From contig JBKUYM010000003.1 of NCBI GenBank assembly GCA_046964515.1, positions 1 through 64,000 of the forward strand: a DNA stretch of 64,000 nucleotides, given 5' to 3'. The translations under genes and the position numbers were made by a program. This document shows, one piece after another, positions 60,298 to 64,000 of the stretch. Under the pieces are notes generated by a model. The model was given only the letters and a program-made list of their open reading frames with translations. It was not told where the DNA came from and ran no database searches. The DNA comes from UMGS1663 sp046964515. Its GTDB lineage: Bacteria > Bacillota > Clostridia > TANB77 > CAG-508. Within the stretch, counting starts at the first letter, position 1. Each line of letters begins with the position of its first letter.

Positions 60298-61484
60298 ATG
60301 AAGGAAGAAAAAGGTATTACATTAATTAGTTTAGTAGTAACTATCATTATCTTAATTATATTGGCAGGGGTCAGTATGAATATGCTAGTAGGGGATAATG
60401 GAATCATCACGAAGGCACAACAAGCAAAAGAAAATACTATATTAGCGCAAGGAGAAGAACAAAAACAATTGAATAGCCTATATGAAGCACTAGATGGACA
60501 AATAGAAGATAGCAACAAGGGAGAATCTGTATATGAAGTGACAGTAGGCAATAATGAAAAAGTACCAATACCATATGGATTTTGGTATGTGGGAGGAGAT
60601 TTAAGTACAGGTGTTATTATTAGTGATAGAGAAGAAGACAAATATAATAAGGAAATAGATAAAACTACATGGGAATATACTACTAAGTTAAAAGGTAATC
60701 AATTTGTGTGGATTCCTTGCACAGAAGAAGAATATCACAAAACAGATTGGGGGAGCTTATATCAGTATAGTGGAGAAAATTGGGATAGAAATACACCAAC
60801 TTCTGAGAAAGTACAGATACAAAAATATGGAGGCTTTTATGTAGCAAGATATGAAGCAGGGTTAGGTGAGAATATAAAAGAGTATACAACGGCACAGGAA
60901 TATTATAGTACAGTTTATAATATAGAAGGGATACCGCAAAGTAAGGCTGGAAAAATACCTTGGACTTGTGTTAGCTATGATATTATTAAAAAAATACAGA
61001 AAATATGTATAAGACTAAGTATGTTAATAGTGGCTTAATAACAGGAACACAATGGGATACCATGATAAATACAATTTATAAAAAGGATTCTACAAAGCAA
61101 CCAACATCTTATCAATGGGGAAATTTTATAAATCAGGCACTAAGTTATAAAGGAAGAGTGGCTTCTTATGATGCTAATCGTTTTTTAAGTACTTTTGGAG
61201 ATGAGTCACAAGGGAATATAGCAGACCAGCAGATATATACAACAGGGGCAAGTAAGCAAGCAGAAGCTTATCATTTATTTGATGTAGCGGGAAATGTATG
61301 GGAGAAAACAGAAGAAATTACTGTATATAGTGTAGCAAATCAAGACTTAGTAACAATTAATAGAGGAGGCGGTAGTATCAATGTAACAAATGAATACCCA
61401 GCAATTTTTAGAAACTCTATGGGAATACCTAATGTAAAAGGTACAAATGCTTTAGGATTTAGAATGGTATTATATATAAAATAG
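60298..61484 (+). pseudogene. prepilin-like protein with SUMF1/FGE-like tip, frameshifted in an A7 tract
   Basis: The first frame (60298-61038) has the class III signal MKEEKG then ITLISLVVTIIILIILAG and the first half of a SUMF1-like domain (FVWIPCTEEEY, GGFYVARYEAG, GKIPWTCVSYD). The rest (YVNSGLITGTQWDTMI, YHLFDVAGNVWEKTEE, INRGGGS, LGFRMVLY) continues in the -1 frame to 61484. The shift lies at the A7 run 60988-60994. One additional A would give a continuous 395-residue protein reading DIIKKNTENMYKTKY. This could be phase variation, transcriptional slippage, decay or an assembly error. It is related to the protein at 1771. Confidence 0.8.
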
Positions 61485-61493
61485 TCAAAGAAA

Positions 61494-61527
61494 GAATTAG
61501 TTTAATCAAATAGACTAATTTTTTTTA
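61494..61527 (+). terminator. intrinsic terminator
   Basis: AATTAGT / ACTAATT around a 12-nt loop with a T8 tail. Confidence 0.78.
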
Positions 61528-61544
61528 GGAAAAAAGAAAAAATG

Positions 61545-61583
61545 TTGACAAAATGAAAATAACTGTATATACTGTATATATAC
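61545..61583 (+). promoter_or_regulatory. GntR-ABC operon promoter and operator
   Basis: TTGACA (61545-61550) - 17 bp - TATACT (61568-61573). TGTATATACTGTATATATAC (61564-61583) overlaps the -10 and is nearly palindromic, a probable site for the GntR protein encoded next. Confidence 0.8.
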
Positions 61584-61610
61584 AATAAAACAAAATGGAA
61601 GGAAGAAAAT

Positions 61611-61985
61611 ATGGAAATTATTATTCGTAATGCTGTAGACCAACCAATTTATGAACAAATTAAAGAGCAAATAAAGAATAAAATTATAGCAGATGAGCTG
61701 AGGGCAGGAGAATGTTTACCTTCTATACGAAATTTAGCAAAAGATTTAAGAATTAGTGTTATTACAACTAAACGAGCCTATGAAGAATTGGAAAGAGAAG
61801 GGTATATAGAAACCAGACAAGGGCAAGGCTGTTTTGTTGCTAATAAAAATGTAGAATTAATTCGAGAAGAACAATTCAGAAAAGTAGAAAATTTGTTAAA
61901 TGAAGCAGTCAATGTGGCTAAAATTAGTAAAATTAAAAAAGAAGAAGTAAATCATATGTTGGATATTTTATTTGAGGAGGAGTAA
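61611..61985 (+). CDS. GntR-family regulator (YtrA type)
   Basis: A 124-residue regulator with a winged HTH (PIYEQIKEQIKNKIIADELRAG... LPSIRNLAKDLRISVITTKRAYEELEREGYIETRQGQG, about residues 11-77) and a short C-terminal helix, as in the YtrA subfamily. It is followed by its cognate ABC genes and probably represses the operon at the upstream dyad. AAGGAAG precedes the ATG. Confidence 0.92.
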   Translation: MEIIIRNAVDQPIYEQIKEQIKNKIIADELRAGECLPSIRNLAKDLRISVITTKRAYEELEREGYIETRQGQGCFVANKNVELIREEQFRKVENLLNEAVNVAKISKIKKEEVNHMLDILFEEE

Positions 61986-61989
61986 AGTG

Positions 61990-62847
61990 ATGGAAAATAT
62001 GTTACAGCTAAAACAAGTTAGTAAAGATTATGAAGGTTTTTCTTTAAAAAACATAAATCTTACTATTCCAAAAGGTAGCGTTATGGGTCTGGTAGGTGAA
62101 AATGGAGCAGGAAAGACAACGATTATGAAAATCATATTAAATGAAATTTCTAAAAAAACAGGAACCATTAAAGTGATGGGATTAGACCATATACAGGATG
62201 AAAGAAAAATAAAGGAAAAAATCGGTGTTGTTTGGGACGATAGTTTTCTATCAGAGTACTTAAATCCACTTGCTGTAGGAAAAATTATGAAAAATTTCTA
62301 TAAAAAATGGGATGAAAAAGTATATGAACAGTATTTAGACAAATTTCAGTTACCCAAAAATAAAATGATAAAAGAATTTTCTAGTGGTATGAAAATGAAA
62401 TTAAAAATAATAACGGCTATTTCACATAAACCACAATTACTACTATTAGATGAACCAACATCAGGATTAGATCCAGTGATACGATATGAAATTTTAGATA
62501 TTTTTCGTGAATTTATTACTGATGAACAAAAAGCAATTTTAATGTCAACCCATATTACCTCTGACTTAGAACATCTAGCAGATTATATTACTTTTGTACG
62601 AAAAGGAGAAATTGTTTTATCAGAAGAAAGAGATATCCTATTAGAACAATATGGTATTTTTAAATGTACGAAGGAACAATTCGAAAAAATTGAAACGAAA
62701 GATTATGTGAATTATAAAAAGAACAAATATGATTATGAAGTATTAGTAGAAGATAAATATGCTTTTCAAAAAAAGTATCAAGAACAAAGTTTAGATAAAC
62801 CAACAATTGAAGATATTATGATTATTTGTAGTAAGGGGGAAAAATAG
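61990..62847 (+). CDS. ABC transporter ATP-binding protein
   Basis: A 285-residue ATPase. Walker A is GENGAGKTTIMK (about residues 35-46), the signature FSSGMKMKLKI (about 131-141) and Walker B LLLLDEPTSGLDP (about 151-163), with a switch His in STHI. It pairs with the permease encoded 2 nt downstream. ATG 61990 is preferred since GAGGAGG ends 9 nt before it. YtrB-like, probably envelope stress- or drug-related export. Confidence 0.93.
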   Translation: MENMLQLKQVSKDYEGFSLKNINLTIPKGSVMGLVGENGAGKTTIMKIILNEISKKTGTIKVMGLDHIQDERKIKEKIGVVWDDSFLSEYLNPLAVGKIMKNFYKKWDEKVYEQYLDKFQLPKNKMIKEFSSGMKMKLKIITAISHKPQLLLLDEPTSGLDPVIRYEILDIFREFITDEQKAILMSTHITSDLEHLADYITFVRKGEIVLSEERDILLEQYGIFKCTKEQFEKIETKDYVNYKKNKYDYEVLVEDKYAFQKKYQEQSLDKPTIEDIMIICSKGEK

Positions 62848-62849
62848 AA

Positions 62850-63506
62850 ATGAAAGGATTACTATTAAAAGATTTATATAACTTAAGTAGTTATAAAACC
62901 TCACTTTTAATTATGGTGGTTATCGTAGGATTTGTAGGATTTTCACAAGAAAACTTTATTAATTTAGTACCCATCATGTTAACAACCATGTTAGGCATGA
63001 TGGCTTTATCTACTTTTAGTTATGATGAAATAGCAAAATCAGATAAATATGTGTTATCTCTACCTGTTTCCAAAAAAGAAATGGTAAAAGAAAAATATTT
63101 ACTTGCTTTATTAGCTACTCTAATAGGCGTTATAGTTTCTGTTTTACTTTGTGTAGCGGTTAGTTATATAGTAAAAAAACAGTCACCAGATATAACAATT
63201 CTTTTAACAAGTAGCATAGGGGCTATTTTTGGAATTTCACTGGTACAATGTATCCAAATACCAAGTGTTTATAAATGGGGTGCAGAAAGAGGAAGAATTC
63301 AAATGTTTCTTTTAGTGATTTGCGTTATGGGAATAATTGGAGGAATTGGTTATTTTTTATTAAAAAGTGGCATAGTAGGGAATATTGAAGAAATACTAAA
63401 AGTAATTACTTCTTACGGAATGATATTATTAATCTTTTTTACTATAGCAATGTATATCGTTTCCTATTGGATTGCTTATCATATTTATCAAAAAAAGGAA
63501 GTCTAA
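62850..63506 (+). CDS. ABC-2-type permease
   Basis: A 218-residue membrane protein with six hydrophobic stretches (about 17-37, 40-58, 83-105, 118-136, 150-170 and 186-208). It starts MKGLLLKDLYNL, the usual beginning of ABC-2 permeases of GntR-linked operons. VLSLPVSKKEMVKEKYLL is the typical cytosolic coupling segment. Substrate unknown. Confidence 0.88.
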   Translation: MKGLLLKDLYNLSSYKTSLLIMVVIVGFVGFSQENFINLVPIMLTTMLGMMALSTFSYDEIAKSDKYVLSLPVSKKEMVKEKYLLALLATLIGVIVSVLLCVAVSYIVKKQSPDITILLTSSIGAIFGISLVQCIQIPSVYKWGAERGRIQMFLLVICVMGIIGGIGYFLLKSGIVGNIEEILKVITSYGMILLIFFTIAMYIVSYWIAYHIYQKKEV

Positions 63507-63516
63507 GGATAAAAAA

Positions 63517-63578
63517 TGTCCATTGGGGACGTTGATGGAAGGACATTTTTGTCCATTAATCAACGTCCCCAATGGACA
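63517..63578. repeat. dispersed palindromic repeat, copy 3 (full palindrome)
   Basis: TGTCCATTGGGGACGTTGAT with GGAAGGACA forms the left arm, followed by TTTT and TGTCCATTAATCAACGTCCC with CAATGGACA, the right arm: two ~29-bp inverted arms with few mismatches. The right arm is the same as in the copies at 9357 and 20693. Here it sits between convergent genes and may also terminate transcription. Confidence 0.88.
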
Positions 63579-63580
63579 TT

Positions 63581-64000
63581 TTAGTCATGTGGATTATCAA
63601 AGATAAGTGTTATTAAATTTTCACAAAGTTCTTTTTCGTTTAGTTTACTATTGGTTTTTAACCACCATACAATTGTAGAAATAACTGCACCAGAATAAAA
63701 GTTAGAAATAACTTCTATAGACATATAGTGTTTGATACCAGATAACTCTTCTTCTTCTAACATTTCGTGAATACAAGAAATACAAGAATTTGTAAAAATA
63801 TTAAAAAAATTAGTTTCTTCATTCTTCTTTAATAATAATTTAAAGAATTTTTTGTTACCACTAATGTAAGTAAGTACATTCATAATCATATTGGTATAAA
63901 ATTCTCTTCGATTAGTATAATTATTATCTTTCATATTTAAAATAATTTCTTGTTCGATTTCTCGAATACAATATTCTAACAATTCATACTTATCTGAAAA
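63581..64000 (-). CDS. TetR-family regulator, partial
   Basis: The minus-strand frame is open to the window edge, so the N-terminus is missing. The visible part begins FSDKYELLEYC, the end of a TetR HTH recognition region. The remaining ~130 residues form helices (YTNMIMNVLTYISGNKKFFKLLL, FYSGAVISTIVWWLK) as in TetR C-terminal domains. The ATG within it at 63982 is internal. The ligand and target are unknown. Confidence 0.75.
   Translation of the reverse strand, partial: FSDKYELLEYCIREIEQEIILNMKDNNYTNRREFYTNMIMNVLTYISGNKKFFKLLLKKNEETNFFNIFTNSCISCIHEMLEEEELSGIKHYMSIEVISNFYSGAVISTIVWWLKTNSKLNEKELCENLITLIFDNPHD

Noticed and set aside
60980..61000. Programmed -1 ribosomal frameshift in the 60298 gene
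   Set aside because: The zero-frame codons ATT AAA AAA ATA do not form a canonical X XXY YYZ site and no clear downstream structure is seen. Indel, phase variation or transcriptional slippage explain it better.
1771..61484. Diversity-generating retroelement acting on the SUMF1-like tips
   Set aside because: No reverse transcriptase, accessory protein or template repeat is present in the window. Only the fold is suggestive.
1..64000. CRISPR arrays or cas genes
   Set aside because: No regularly spaced direct repeats with unique spacers were seen, and no Cas-like protein was recognised.

Overview
The window is AT-rich (roughly 30% G+C by eye) and looks like the chromosome of a low-GC, Gram-positive, endospore-forming Clostridia-type bacterium. 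The evidence is strong AGGAGG-type ribosome binding sites, frequent TTG and GTG starts, type II MurB, a spore germination protease (gpr), a dockerin-bearing amidase, and CopA/CopZ and WYL/MerR/GntR regulators of Firmicutes type. Genus cannot be assigned from the sequence alone. No prophage core, IS element, integrase or CRISPR array was seen.

Layout. 1-470: end of an rRNA operon (23S 3' end, 5S, tRNA-Asn). 0.56-4.4 kb: a methyltransferase and two prepilin-like surface proteins. 4.6-18.5 kb: tRNA-Ser and housekeeping genes (HD hydrolase, mutY, tcdA, murB, membrane-anchored glmR/yvcK, glycogen debranching enzyme, holA, ferritin-like protein, gpr, traX-like, pgi, a frameshifted sugar O-acetyltransferase). 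18.6-28.5 kb: P1 peptidase, nitroreductase, tRNA-Leu(CAA), copA-copZ, AlkD-like repair protein, polysaccharide deacetylase, a trxB-like/ccdA/tlpA/trxA thiol relay, tRNA-Leu(TAG). 28.6-38.9 kb: an accessory surface island with four more prepilin-like genes, small opposite-strand genes (two Cys-rich), an amidase-Ig-dockerin protein and an anchored beta-sandwich protein. 38.9-54.7 kb: rlmD, small enzymes, a two-component system with a (broken) membrane partner, a FemAB-like protein, a GNAT-pyrophosphatase-like fusion, and three regulator loci (XRE/DUF4097, MerR, WYL with GyrI-like, DUF3788 and radical SAM genes). 54.8-60.1 kb: SDR, GNAT and O-methyltransferase genes, then cell-surface and hydrolase genes. 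60.3-61.5 kb: a seventh prepilin-like gene, broken at an A7 tract. 61.6-64 kb: a GntR-ABC operon and a partial TetR-like gene.

The most unusual feature is the set of seven prepilin-like paralogues (1771, 3187, 30050, 30916, 32519, 34302, 60298). They share a class III signal and N-terminal helix but carry exchangeable C-terminal modules: SUMF1/FGE-like folds, long coiled-coil stalks, and phage-tail-fibre-like repeats. All seven have the same upstream element with fixed spacing (ACATAA, 12 bp from its start to TTGAAA, then 17 bp to GAAAAT). Five have a second, near-identical sigma-A-type promoter whose 17-bp spacer holds a conserved dyad (TTAACCNAAAGGTAATA), and a conserved 5' leader. This points to a co-regulated, modular surface-display regulon scattered over 60 kb. 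No pilus assembly or prepilin peptidase gene lies in the window, so the machinery must be elsewhere.

Other points worth checking are a dispersed palindromic repeat (three copies), a WYL-regulator operator candidate repeated at two promoters, 11-bp-spaced direct repeats before an OmpR-type regulator, and several genes with single-base frameshifts.
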